Virus record (IMG/VR): IMGVR_UViG_3300008450_000305
Span: 1-29,791 of that record
Reading direction: 5' to 3' (one strand)
DNA length: 29,791 nucleotides
Origin: a virus
The translations under genes were made by a program, and so were the position numbers. Positions 1 to 7,165 of this stretch are shown here, piece by piece (position 1 is the stretch's first letter; every line of letters starts with the position of its first letter). Under the pieces are notes generated by a model that worked only from the letters and a program-made list of their open reading frames with translations, did not search any database and had not been told where the DNA came from.

Positions 1-2
1 TC

Positions 3-113
3 TTAAATGAAATTTCTTCAAGTAGTGATGCAGTAGCACAACGTTTTAGAACCACTGCTACAGATGATGTTGTAGGATCATTATTAACAGGATTTAATAA
101 CGGAGGGTTTTAA
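3..113 (+). CDS. Partial beta-solenoid tail fibre/adhesin-like protein, C-terminal 36 residues
   Basis: The reading frame is open from the window edge to a TAA at 111-113. The peptide ends in SLLTGFNNGGF. This matches the end of the next gene (TLLTSFNNGG) and resembles the end of the third copy (NLLTAFKK), so it is the tail of a paralogue whose body lies upstream. The final Asn-Asn-Gly-Gly codons contain GGAGG about 10 bases before the next ATG, so the coding end may also act as a ribosome binding site. The gap to the next gene is two bases. Function is inferred only from the intact paralogues: probably a surface-exposed virion protein. Confidence 0.7.
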   Translation, partial: LNEISSSSDAVAQRFRTTATDDVVGSLLTGFNNGGF

Positions 114-115
114 TT

Positions 116-1357
116 ATGCCAAATAGATGGCCAATAGCATCAGGAAACTGGAGTAACCCGGCAATATGGAGTGGTAGTTTAATACCTACTGCTAGTGATG
201 ATGTATTTGCTAATGCTTTTACTATAAATGTTGATACAAATTTTCAAGTACTTTCTTTAAGAAACACTTCGGGAACTGGTATTACTGTTGGAGGATCTTT
301 TAATTTTAATACCCCTAATATTTCAGGAAGTTGTACAAATACAACTGCCAATACTGCTATAGTACCTGGGGGAAATAATTTAATACAAGTAACTGCTAAT
401 ACAGGTTCAATAACATTAAATGTAAGTAGTAGTGTAAGTGGATTTACTACTTTTAGTTCAAATGTAATATTATACACAGGTTTCTGTGATTTTAATTTAA
501 ACGGAATAAGTTTCACTGGTGGATCAACAAATACAAACAATGTTTACATAAATAAAACCTCCCCAGGAACTTTAACTGTAGTCGGAAATATAAACGGAGG
601 ATCACAGAATAGTGCTCATTGTATAATTTCAACTAGAGGAAATACAGTAATAATAGGAAATGTTATAGGAGGAACAAATGGTTCTGCTCAAGGAATCAAT
701 CAAACAAATGGTGAATTAACAATACTAGGTAATGTAGATGGTGGAACAACAGGTAACGCTAGTGCTGTAGGGGTATCTTTTATAGATGGAAATAAAATAA
801 CAATAGTAGGAAATGTAACAGGAGGAGGACTTGCTGCTGGGGTAACAACTACTACATTATGTGAAATTAATATAACAGGAAACACCACCGCTTCAGCTAA
901 TGCTAATGCTGTATCATCAACTAATGCTTCTGGGGTTGTTATTTTAAACGGTAATATGTTTAATAGTGGTAGTAGACAAGCTATTTATTGTCAAAATTTA
1001 TTTTTAAGTGATACTGGAACAACACAAGCTAGATTCTTCACCTCAGGAAGTCTACAGGATAGAACATTATATTCTCCAAATACTTTTCCTGATTTACCTT
1101 CCGGATCAAATGTAAGATCTACAACTTCATATGGTCCTGGAAATGAATTATTAGGATCACTTATTATGCCTGATCCTAAAAATGTAAGGTATGGAATAAT
1201 AACCGATAATACAACAGGTTCAGCTTTATTAAGTGCTCAAAATTTATTTGATGAAATAGCTACAAACCAACATGCTGTACCAACAAGACTTAGAAAAATA
1301 TCTACTATAGATACTGTAGGAACACTATTAACAAGTTTTAATAACGGAGGAAATTAA
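116..1357 (+). CDS. Beta-solenoid tail fibre/adhesin-like structural protein, copy 2
   Basis: Not assigned to a named family. The 413-aa protein is rich in Gly, Asn, Thr and Ser. It begins with a block (GNWSNPAIWSGSLIPTASDD) that recurs in the next gene; this W...W.G..PT..DDV pattern is common at the start of phage and Bacteroidetes beta-helical surface proteins. Residues of about 150-290 contain imperfect repeats of roughly 25 residues of the form I.GNV.GG....A.GI..T.G, as expected for a parallel beta-solenoid. The C-terminal 130 residues are nearly identical to those of the next copy. No signal peptide is seen. Its place ahead of the tail genes suggests a virion fibre or decoration protein. 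A GGAGG lies just upstream of the start. The role in receptor binding is inferred. Confidence 0.6.
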   Translation: MPNRWPIASGNWSNPAIWSGSLIPTASDDVFANAFTINVDTNFQVLSLRNTSGTGITVGGSFNFNTPNISGSCTNTTANTAIVPGGNNLIQVTANTGSITLNVSSSVSGFTTFSSNVILYTGFCDFNLNGISFTGGSTNTNNVYINKTSPGTLTVVGNINGGSQNSAHCIISTRGNTVIIGNVIGGTNGSAQGINQTNGELTILGNVDGGTTGNASAVGVSFIDGNKITIVGNVTGGGLAAGVTTTTLCEINITGNTTASANANAVSSTNASGVVILNGNMFNSGSRQAIYCQNLFLSDTGTTQARFFTSGSLQDRTLYSPNTFPDLPSGSNVRSTTSYGPGNELLGSLIMPDPKNVRYGIITDNTTGSALLSAQNLFDEIATNQHAVPTRLRKISTIDTVGTLLTSFNNGGN

Positions 1358-1360
1358 TAT

Positions 1361-2707
1361 ATGCCAAATAGATGGGCTGTACAAAACGGAAACTGGAGTA
1401 GTGCTTCAACTTGGAGCGGTAGTTTAATACCTACTGCTAGTGATGATGTGTTTGCAAACAACTTTACTGTAAATATAGATACAAGTTTTCAAGTTCTATC
1501 ACTAAGTAATGAAGCTTCTGCTAGTGCTATAGTAGCCGGAGGTACTTTTAATTTTAATAGTGGAAGTATATCAGGAAGCTGTACAAGTAATACACCAGTT
1601 GTTATTAGAGCAGCTAACCTAATAACAGTAACAGCTACTTCAGGAAGTGTTTCTCTAACATTAAATGGTCCTATAAATACCCCAACTACTAGTGTTACTA
1701 ATTTAGTAAGAATAGCTCACACAGGTAATTGTGATTTTACTATAACAGCAACTCTAATACAAGCAAATTTATTAGGAGGAGGTAATCCTACTATAAATAA
1801 AACATCAACTGGAACTATCTACATAAACAGTAACTTATTAGGATTATCTAATTCATCACCTTTTTTCTCATCCGCAGGAAATACCATAATAGTAGGAGAT
1901 ATTATAGCTGGAGCAAGTTCTGGAAACTTTGCAGGTATATCACAAACCGGAGGAAATCTAACTATTACAGGAAGTATTAGAGGAGGGAGCGGAAATTCAT
2001 CAGCTAGAGGAGTTAACTTTACAGGAACTAACCTGTACATAACAGGTAGTGTAACATCGGGAATAACAGGAGCGGAAGGAATAGTAACAACTGGTAATAT
2101 AATAGTAAACGGAAATATATTAGGATTTGGAAATAACGGTATATTAACCTCAGGACCTGTTAATATTATTAACGGTAATGTAATAGCAGGTTCATCTGCC
2201 GGTATTGCATCAACATCAGCCAATCAAATTAACATAAATGGAGATGTAATTGCCTCTGCAACTGCTGTAGGAGTTTCATCAACTGCAGCTACAGGAATAG
2301 TAATACTAAATGGAAATATGTTTAATAATGCCGGTAAACAAGCCATTTACTGTCAAAACTTATTTTTAAGTGATACCGGAACAACACAAGCACGATTCTT
2401 TACTTCCGGTTCACAAGATAGAACATTATATTCTGCAAATACTTTTCCAAATCTACCATCCGGTTCAAATGTTAGATCAACAACTTCTTATGGTCCTGGT
2501 AATGAATTATCCGGTTCATTAATCATGCCTGATCCGGCAAATGTAAGATATGGAGTACCTACAGATAATACGACAGGTTCTGCTTTACTAAGTGCTGAGA
2601 ATTTATTCAATGAAATAGCTACAAGTAATAATACTGTAGCTGTAAGATTAAGAGAGGCATCAACAACAAATACGGTAGGAAATTTACTTACAGCTTTTAA
2701 GAAATAA
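1361..2707 (+). CDS. Beta-solenoid tail fibre/adhesin-like structural protein, copy 3
   Basis: The 448-aa paralogue of the preceding gene starts three bases after its stop. The N-terminal block (residues 1-50) and the C-terminal block from NGNMFN to the end are strongly conserved with copy 2, whereas the central solenoid differs in sequence and is longer, with more I.GN(V/I) turns. Conserved ends with a divergent middle fit exchange or diversification of an exposed binding region. This copy ends in FKK instead of NNGG and so lacks the terminal GGAGG carried by copies 1 and 2; no paralogue follows it. GGAGG precedes its own ATG by about 10 bases within copy 2's last codons. Structural role inferred. 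Confidence 0.6.
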   Translation: MPNRWAVQNGNWSSASTWSGSLIPTASDDVFANNFTVNIDTSFQVLSLSNEASASAIVAGGTFNFNSGSISGSCTSNTPVVIRAANLITVTATSGSVSLTLNGPINTPTTSVTNLVRIAHTGNCDFTITATLIQANLLGGGNPTINKTSTGTIYINSNLLGLSNSSPFFSSAGNTIIVGDIIAGASSGNFAGISQTGGNLTITGSIRGGSGNSSARGVNFTGTNLYITGSVTSGITGAEGIVTTGNIIVNGNILGFGNNGILTSGPVNIINGNVIAGSSAGIASTSANQININGDVIASATAVGVSSTAATGIVILNGNMFNNAGKQAIYCQNLFLSDTGTTQARFFTSGSQDRTLYSANTFPNLPSGSNVRSTTSYGPGNELSGSLIMPDPANVRYGVPTDNTTGSALLSAENLFNEIATSNNTVAVRLREASTTNTVGNLLTAFKK

Positions 2708-2717
2708 TAAATAAAAA

Positions 2718-2963
2718 ATGAAAAAATTAACACAACAGCAGTTACAAGAAGTATTAGATTTGAATAATACTAAAAATCAAATCACCCAGCAGTTAGGTCA
2801 AATTGAATTACAAAAACTACAACTCTCCAATACAAAACAAGAACTTCTTGAATTGTACAAACAACTCATTGAACAAGAAAAACTCCTAGGAGAGCAATTA
2901 CAGGAAGAATATGGGGAGGGAACCATAAATATAGAGACAGGAGAGTTTACACCGAGTTCATAA
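2718..2963 (+). CDS. Small coiled-coil phage protein of unknown function
   Basis: The 81-aa protein has a long Gln/Leu/Glu-rich helix (residues about 3-65) with heptad-like hydrophobic spacing, then a short tail with YGEGTINIETGEF. From memory, small proteins with this plan (helix followed by YG...INI.TGE) recur in T4-like phages of marine bacteria without known function. The gene follows the fibre-like array by 10 bases and precedes the sheath gene, so a virion or tail-assembly role is plausible but unproven. The leader is A-rich with no Shine-Dalgarno sequence. Confidence 0.6.
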   Translation: MKKLTQQQLQEVLDLNNTKNQITQQLGQIELQKLQLSNTKQELLELYKQLIEQEKLLGEQLQEEYGEGTINIETGEFTPSS

Positions 2964-2990
2964 ATACAGAAAGGTTTCGATGGACTGATA

Positions 2991-3003
2991 CTATTTATTA
3001 AAA
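2991..3003 (+). promoter_or_regulatory. Candidate late-type promoter (CTATTTAT motif) for tail sheath
   Basis: CTATTTATTAAAA lies 49 bases before the sheath ATG. The same core recurs before the tape-measure gene, the 9609 gene, nrdB and all four homing endonucleases, with a close variant before the tube gene. There is no TTG 20 bases upstream, which fits a phage late promoter needing only a -10 element. Assignment rests on recurrence and position. Confidence 0.4.
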
Positions 3004-3039
3004 AAAAAGTTAATTAACAAAAACACATAAACAAAAAAC

Positions 3040-4806
3040 ATGGCAGAATCAATTATATCTCCAGGAGTGTTAACAAGAGAAAATGATATTTCTTTTGTAC
3101 AACCAGCACCAGTTCAAGCAGGAGCAGCATTCATTGGACCAACAGTTAAAGGACCAGATAATCAGCCTACAATTGTTACTTCATATAACGACTATGTAAG
3201 AAGATTTGGTGAGACTTTCACTTCAGGATCTTCAAATTATGAATTCTTAACATCACTTGCAGTAAAGAATTATTTCTCTCAAGGAGGAGGAACAGCTTTA
3301 ATTACAAGAATTGTATCAGGAACATATAGTCCGGCAGCCAATACATTTGTATCAGCTTCAGCAAAAGGAAGTACTCAACCATTTACTCTTGCTACTTTAG
3401 GAAAAGGAGTAACATATAATAATGCAGCAGCATTAACAAGTGCTTTAACAGGAGGAGCTTCTTATATTAACTCTGACGGGTCTTTAGTATCTGGATCAGC
3501 TGATAATTTAAGATGGGAGATTCAAAATGTTAATAATGCTCAAGGAACATTTACATTACTTGTAAGACAAGGAAACGATAGTACAAACAATCCTATCATT
3601 CTTGAAACATTTAATAATGTATCCTTAGATCCAAATTCTCCAAACTATATTGAAGCAGTAATTGGTAACCAATACACTACAGTAGGAACAGATGGTTCTA
3701 CATCATACATTTACAAACAAGGAACATATCCAAATAGATCTAATTACCTTAGAGTAAGTGGTGTAAACCTAACAACTCCTAACTATCTTTCAACTAACGG
3801 AATCTCAGTTAATACAGATGCAGGAAATACTTCATACTCAGCTTCATTACCAGTAGCAGCATCAGGATCATTCTACAATGCATCAGGAGATGTTAAATCA
3901 GGAGCTACATATTTTGCAAGTATTGTAAACGGATCAACAGATATTCAAGGTACAGTAGCAGCTAACTATTCAACAGCAATTTCATTATTATCTAATCAAG
4001 ATGAATATGTGTTCAATATAGTATCTGCACCAGGTATGATACATTCAAATACAATTGGACAAAGTGTTAATACATCTATTATATCTTTAGCAGAAACAAG
4101 AGGGGATTGTATTGCAGTAGTAGACTTAGTACCAACAGGATCTATCCTTTCAGATGTAACAACTCAAGCAGCTACACTTAATAGTTCATATGCAGCAACT
4201 TACTGGCCTTGGGTACAAGTACAATCAGCTACAGGTAAAAACGAATATGTACCAGCAGGAACAGTAATTCCAGGAGTATATGCATTTACAGATAATGCTT
4301 CAGCACCATGGTTTGCCCCAGCAGGACTTGTAAGAGGAGGAGTAGCAGGAGTTATCCAAACAGAAAGAAAATTAACAAAAGGAGATAGAGATACATTATA
4401 CTTAGGAAAAGTAAATCCAATTGCTACATTCCCAGGAACAGGTATTTCAGTATTCGGACAAAAAACATTACAAACAAAAGCTTCAGCTTTAGATAGAGTA
4501 AATGTTAGAAGATTATTAATTGAACTTAAGAAGTTTATTGGTGACCAAGCAAGAAATTTAGTATTCGAACAGAATACTATTGCAACTAGAAATAGGTTCT
4601 TAGCCACGGTAAATCCATACTTAGAATCAGTAGTTCAAAGACAAGGTCTTTATGCATATAGAGTGGTAATGGATGATACAAACAACACAGCAGATGTTGT
4701 AGATAGAAATCAATTAGTAGGTCAAATCTTTATTCAACCAACTAAAACAATTGAATTTGTAGTATTAGACTTTACAATTGAACCAACAGGAGCTACATTT
4801 GCATAA
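3040..4806 (+). CDS. gp18: Contractile tail sheath protein
   Basis: The 588-aa protein polymerises around the tail tube and contracts on infection. The N-terminus (MAESIISPGVLTRENDIS) is the usual sheath opening, with a Pro-Gly followed by a polar strand. Residues of about 25-110 (GAAFIGPTVKGP, then FLTSLAVKNYFSQGG and ALITRIVSG) match the conserved sheath core. The C-terminal third (KFIGDQARNLVFEQN, then VVMDDTNNTADVVDRN and FIQPTKTIEFVVLDF) is the typical domain that makes inter-subunit contacts. Length is a little under T4 gp18 (659 aa). It is immediately followed by the tube gene, the standard order in contractile phages. The start follows an A-rich leader lacking a Shine-Dalgarno sequence. 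Confidence 0.95.
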   Translation: MAESIISPGVLTRENDISFVQPAPVQAGAAFIGPTVKGPDNQPTIVTSYNDYVRRFGETFTSGSSNYEFLTSLAVKNYFSQGGGTALITRIVSGTYSPAANTFVSASAKGSTQPFTLATLGKGVTYNNAAALTSALTGGASYINSDGSLVSGSADNLRWEIQNVNNAQGTFTLLVRQGNDSTNNPIILETFNNVSLDPNSPNYIEAVIGNQYTTVGTDGSTSYIYKQGTYPNRSNYLRVSGVNLTTPNYLSTNGISVNTDAGNTSYSASLPVAASGSFYNASGDVKSGATYFASIVNGSTDIQGTVAANYSTAISLLSNQDEYVFNIVSAPGMIHSNTIGQSVNTSIISLAETRGDCIAVVDLVPTGSILSDVTTQAATLNSSYAATYWPWVQVQSATGKNEYVPAGTVIPGVYAFTDNASAPWFAPAGLVRGGVAGVIQTERKLTKGDRDTLYLGKVNPIATFPGTGISVFGQKTLQTKASALDRVNVRRLLIELKKFIGDQARNLVFEQNTIATRNRFLATVNPYLESVVQRQGLYAYRVVMDDTNNTADVVDRNQLVGQIFIQPTKTIEFVVLDFTIEPTGATFA

Positions 4807-4820
4807 GAATCTAAACAGTA

Positions 4821-4833
4821 GATATTTATAATT
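4821..4833 (+). promoter_or_regulatory. Candidate late-type promoter (ATATTTATAAT motif) for tail tube
   Basis: GATATTTATAATT lies 31 bases ahead of the tube ATG in the 45-base sheath-tube gap. It is a one-base variant of the CTATTTAT core seen before other late genes. No -33 TTG is seen at 20-base spacing. Confidence 0.35.
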
Positions 4834-4851
4834 AAATAATAAGAAAACAAA

Positions 4852-5340
4852 ATGGCAGTATTAGATCCTAATGAAATAATGTTTAGAGCTTTTGAACCAA
4901 TGGTTCAACATAGGTTCGTAATGTATATCGATAACATTCCAGCATTCATGGTTAAGAATGTTAAAGCTCCAACATTCCAAGATAACGCAATTAAACTTGA
5001 TCATATTAACTCTTACAGAAAGATAAGAGGAAAAAGAGAGTGGCAAGATATGTCCATGGTACTTTATTCACCAATCACACCTTCAGGAGCTCAAGCAGTA
5101 ATGGAATGGGCTCGTCTAGGATACGAATCAGTAACTGGTAGAGCTGGATACTCAGATTTCTACAAAAAAGACTTAACATTGAATATTTTAGGCCCTGTTG
5201 GAGATATTGTAGGAGAGTGGATTATCAAAGGAGCTTTCTTAACAAACGGAGACTTCGGACAGTTTGACTGGACATCAGCAGATGGATTAGTGGAGATTAA
5301 TATTTCAGTAGCAATGGATTATTGTGTCCTAAATTATTGA
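4852..5340 (+). CDS. gp19: Tail tube protein
   Basis: The 162-aa protein belongs to the T4 gp19 / phage tail tube family and would stack as hexameric rings inside the sheath. Matching features include the early strand HRFVMYIDNIPAFMVK, the APTF turn, the basic stretch YRKIRGKREWQDM, the helix GAQAVMEWAR and the C-terminal strands ending VEINISVAMDYCVLNY. The length equals the T4 tube protein (163 aa). It lies 45 bases after the sheath gene and is followed by a strong terminator, so sheath and tube form a transcription unit. The leader is A-rich (AAGAAAACAAA) without a Shine-Dalgarno sequence. Confidence 0.93.
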   Translation: MAVLDPNEIMFRAFEPMVQHRFVMYIDNIPAFMVKNVKAPTFQDNAIKLDHINSYRKIRGKREWQDMSMVLYSPITPSGAQAVMEWARLGYESVTGRAGYSDFYKKDLTLNILGPVGDIVGEWIIKGAFLTNGDFGQFDWTSADGLVEINISVAMDYCVLNY

Positions 5341-5373
5341 TACCGTGTAATTAACTATTACTTTTTAAAACTT

Positions 5374-5408
5374 ATGCCTATTTATAATAAAGTAAATAGG
5401 CATTTTTT
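5374..5408 (+). terminator. Intrinsic terminator of sheath-tube unit, with embedded CTATTTAT motif
   Basis: An 11-bp perfect stem (ATGCCTATTTA at 5374-5384 with TAAATAGGCAT at 5393-5403) with an 8-base loop runs into a T-tract at 5403-5408. The next base is the A of the HNH gene's ATG. The left arm and loop contain CTATTTATAATAA (5378-5390), the candidate late-promoter core, so the site may both end the tube transcript and start a new one. Confidence 0.8.
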
Positions 5409-6050
5409 ATGGAACAATATTTTAGAATAATTAGACAAATTCTACAAGAGAATAGAAAAAAGAATGAAGGAGTCTATTATGAGGCACATCATATTATTCC
5501 TCAAAGTTTTGGAAAGAGATCAACAACAGTATTACTGACACCAGAAGAACATTTTACAGTTCATAAAATACTAGCAGAGTACTGGAAAGAACATTCAATT
5601 TACGGAAAGAAGATGTTATGGGCTTTTCACAGAATTTCCTATGATGGAAAGAGAAAGCTAACAAAAGAGGAGTATGGGGAAGCTAGAAGATTGTTACAAG
5701 ATTTATGGAAAAGCGAAAAAAGTATTTCACATAAAGAAAAAATAGCAATTGCACTAAAAGGCAATACAAACAACTCCACAAGAGTATTTAAAGGAATGAA
5801 ATCCGACATGACAGAAGAAGGTAGAGCTTCTTTATCAAAAAAAACAATTGAACGACTAACAGGAAGTAAACAGTGGTCAGGAGGTCCCTATACTGTTGAA
5901 TTCGAAACAGGAAAACTGTTTACAGAAGCAAGCTACCCAGCCCTATCAAAAGCTACAGGAATAAAGTGGACAACTCTGCAGAAGAGGTTGGTAGAATCTA
6001 AAAACCCTGGCAAATTCGTAAGAGGTTGGAAAATCTATAGAGGAGAGTAG
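5409..6050 (+). CDS. HNH homing endonuclease (free-standing)
   Basis: The 213-aa protein has an N-terminal HNH-like site: EAHHIIPQSF (His27-His28) and TPEEHFTVH (His48, His52). The middle residue, Asn in the two related proteins of this window (GG...NL.RL), is Thr here and the intervening loop is shorter, so cleavage activity may be altered. Residues of about 105-160 are basic linker resembling NUMOD-type DNA-binding modules. The C-terminal part (ASYPALSKATGIKWTTLQKRL) looks like an intron-endonuclease helix-turn-helix repeat. The ATG directly abuts the T-tract of the tube terminator, and a promoter follows the stop, so the gene is a self-contained insertion between transcription units. Confidence 0.85.
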   Translation: MEQYFRIIRQILQENRKKNEGVYYEAHHIIPQSFGKRSTTVLLTPEEHFTVHKILAEYWKEHSIYGKKMLWAFHRISYDGKRKLTKEEYGEARRLLQDLWKSEKSISHKEKIAIALKGNTNNSTRVFKGMKSDMTEEGRASLSKKTIERLTGSKQWSGGPYTVEFETGKLFTEASYPALSKATGIKWTTLQKRLVESKNPGKFVRGWKIYRGE

Positions 6051-6056
6051 GCTTTG

Positions 6057-6085
6057 TTGTTTTAAAAAAGTTTTTTTCATATATT
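6057..6085 (+). promoter_or_regulatory. Bacteroidetes-like promoter for gp26 and tape-measure genes
   Basis: TTG at 6057-6059, exactly 20 bases, then TATATT at 6080-6085, 35 bases before the ATG at 6120. The -7 region reads TATATTTATATATAG and so also contains the TATTTATA core of the late-type motif. The same spacing is seen at five other sites in the window. Confidence 0.55.
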
Positions 6086-6119
6086 TATATATAGAACTAG
6101 TTATTAACAAATAAAATTT

Positions 6120-6860
6120 ATGGAACAAAAATTTGAATTTCCTACTGAAATAGTAGAACTTCCTTCAAAAGGATTAATTTACCCAGAAGATTCTGCTTTA
6201 AGATCAGGTAAAATCGAGATGAAGTATATGACTGCAAAAGAAGAAGATATACTTACCAATCAAAACTACATAAAACAAGGAGTAGTAATTGATAAACTAT
6301 TAAAATCTTTAATTGTATCTAAGGTAGATTATGACGACTTAATACTCGGAGATAAGAATGCTATACTGGTAGCAGCACGTATATTAGGGTATGGGAAAGA
6401 CTATAACTTTATGTATAAAGGAGAAGAAGTAGTAGTAGACTTGACAGAATGTCCGCTAAGATTTATAGATGAAAAAACTATAACCCCTGGTAAAAATGAG
6501 TTTAAATTTAAGCTACCTGCAACAGGAGCAGAGCTTACTTATAAGATTTTAACAAATAAAGACGAAAAACTAATACAGGCAGAAATAGAAGGATTAAAAA
6601 AATTAGATAAAGATTCTTCTACTGAATTATCTACTAGGTTAAAATATGCAATACAGGCAGTTGATGGTATAGAAGATAAAAAAGTGATTAGAGATTTTGT
6701 AGATAATAGATTTTTAGCTAGAGATTCTAGAGCATTTAGAGAACACTTAACAAATACTCAACCAGATATAGTTATGGAAGCTAAGATAAACACTTCAACA
6801 GGCATAGAGGAGGGTGTCACTATCCCGGTAACTGCTAACTTTTTTTGGCCTGACCTATAA
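6120..6860 (+). CDS. gp26: gp26-like baseplate hub / tail assembly chaperone (short form)
   Basis: The 246-aa protein resembles the T4 gp26 baseplate protein family: the N-terminal ELPSKGLIYP (residues 13-22) and MKYMTAKEEDIL are typical. It lies two open frames ahead of the tape-measure gene, the place occupied by tail assembly chaperones (G in lambda) in long-tailed phages. The last codons (TANFFWPDL) include a run of seven T at 6840-6846. The +1 frame opens only at 6832 and stays open through 7134, so this protein probably also exists as a longer frameshifted form of about 337 aa. Family assignment is fairly firm; the chaperone role is inferred from position and frameshift. Confidence 0.75.
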   Translation: MEQKFEFPTEIVELPSKGLIYPEDSALRSGKIEMKYMTAKEEDILTNQNYIKQGVVIDKLLKSLIVSKVDYDDLILGDKNAILVAARILGYGKDYNFMYKGEEVVVDLTECPLRFIDEKTITPGKNEFKFKLPATGAELTYKILTNKDEKLIQAEIEGLKKLDKDSSTELSTRLKYAIQAVDGIEDKKVIRDFVDNRFLARDSRAFREHLTNTQPDIVMEAKINTSTGIEEGVTIPVTANFFWPDL

Positions 6861-7134
6861 ATACAGAGCAGATCTTTTCAGAATAATTACAGAGATCTGT
6901 TATTTCGGAAAAGGAGGGTATACATTTGATATAGTCTATAATATGCCTATATGGATGAGGAGACTTACATATAATCTACTGATAGAGTTTCAACAAAAAG
7001 AAGCACAGGCTACTAATCAAAATAATACCCCACAAGGACAAACCACTGTTGATCTAAATAATCTAGAACAAGCAAAAAGGTTAATGAATTCGGAAAATTC
7101 CCCGGCATACATAGCAAAGGCATCTAAGAAATGA
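6832..7134 (+). CDS. Frameshift extension of gp26-like protein (GT-type tail assembly chaperone)
   Basis: This frame is +1 relative to the upstream gene. A TAA at 6829-6831 closes it upstream and it then runs without a stop to TGA at 7132-7134. An ATG exists at 6943 (63 aa), but the 37 codons before it read as natural protein (YRADLFRIITEICYFGKGG, then YTFDIVYNMPIWMRR) and join smoothly to the rest. The crossing window 6832-6857 contains seven consecutive T, where Phe-tRNA on TTT could re-pair after a +1 or -2 slip. The extension ends in a Gln/Asn-rich region (NLEQAKRLMNSENSP). Position between gp26 and the tape measure matches the G/GT chaperone arrangement. Confidence 0.7.
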   Translation: MLTFFGLTYKYRADLFRIITEICYFGKGGYTFDIVYNMPIWMRRLTYNLLIEFQQKEAQATNQNNTPQGQTTVDLNNLEQAKRLMNSENSPAYIAKASKK

Positions 7135-7142
7135 TGCCTTTA

Positions 7143-7158
7143 CTATTTATTATAAAAT
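7143..7158 (+). promoter_or_regulatory. Candidate late-type promoter for tape-measure gene
   Basis: CTATTTATTATAAAAT lies 23 bases ahead of the tape-measure ATG, in the 31-base gap after the frameshift ORF. Same core as before the sheath and 9609 genes. Confidence 0.4.
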
Positions 7159-7165
7159 ATTAAAA

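Larger units (their letters stand above)
1..2707 (+). repeat. Tandem triplicated gene array
   Basis: Three consecutive genes share start and end blocks. The junction (TTTTAATAACGGAGG, a few bases, then ATGCCAAATAGATGG) occurs near 92-127 and again near 1335-1375. The 3' coding blocks near 940-1250 and 2300-2600 also match closely. Such an array is prone to homologous recombination, which could change copy number or shuffle the central segments. Confidence 0.6.

Noticed and set aside
4200-4607. Long minus-strand ORFs (here 135 aa; another at 1819-2223)
   Set aside because: They are mirror frames of strongly coding plus-strand genes, with low-complexity products and no promoter or family signature.
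6856-6863. TATAAATA, a perfect T4 late-promoter consensus, at the end of the gp26-like gene
   Set aside because: A single exact match in very AT-rich sequence; it is inside the frameshift coding region and the exact consensus is not found ahead of the late genes, where CTATTTAT recurs instead.
6911-6918. AAGGAGGG as Shine-Dalgarno for the ATG at 6943
   Set aside because: It is about 25 bases from the ATG, too far for initiation, and is explained by the Lys-Gly-Gly codons of the frameshift extension.
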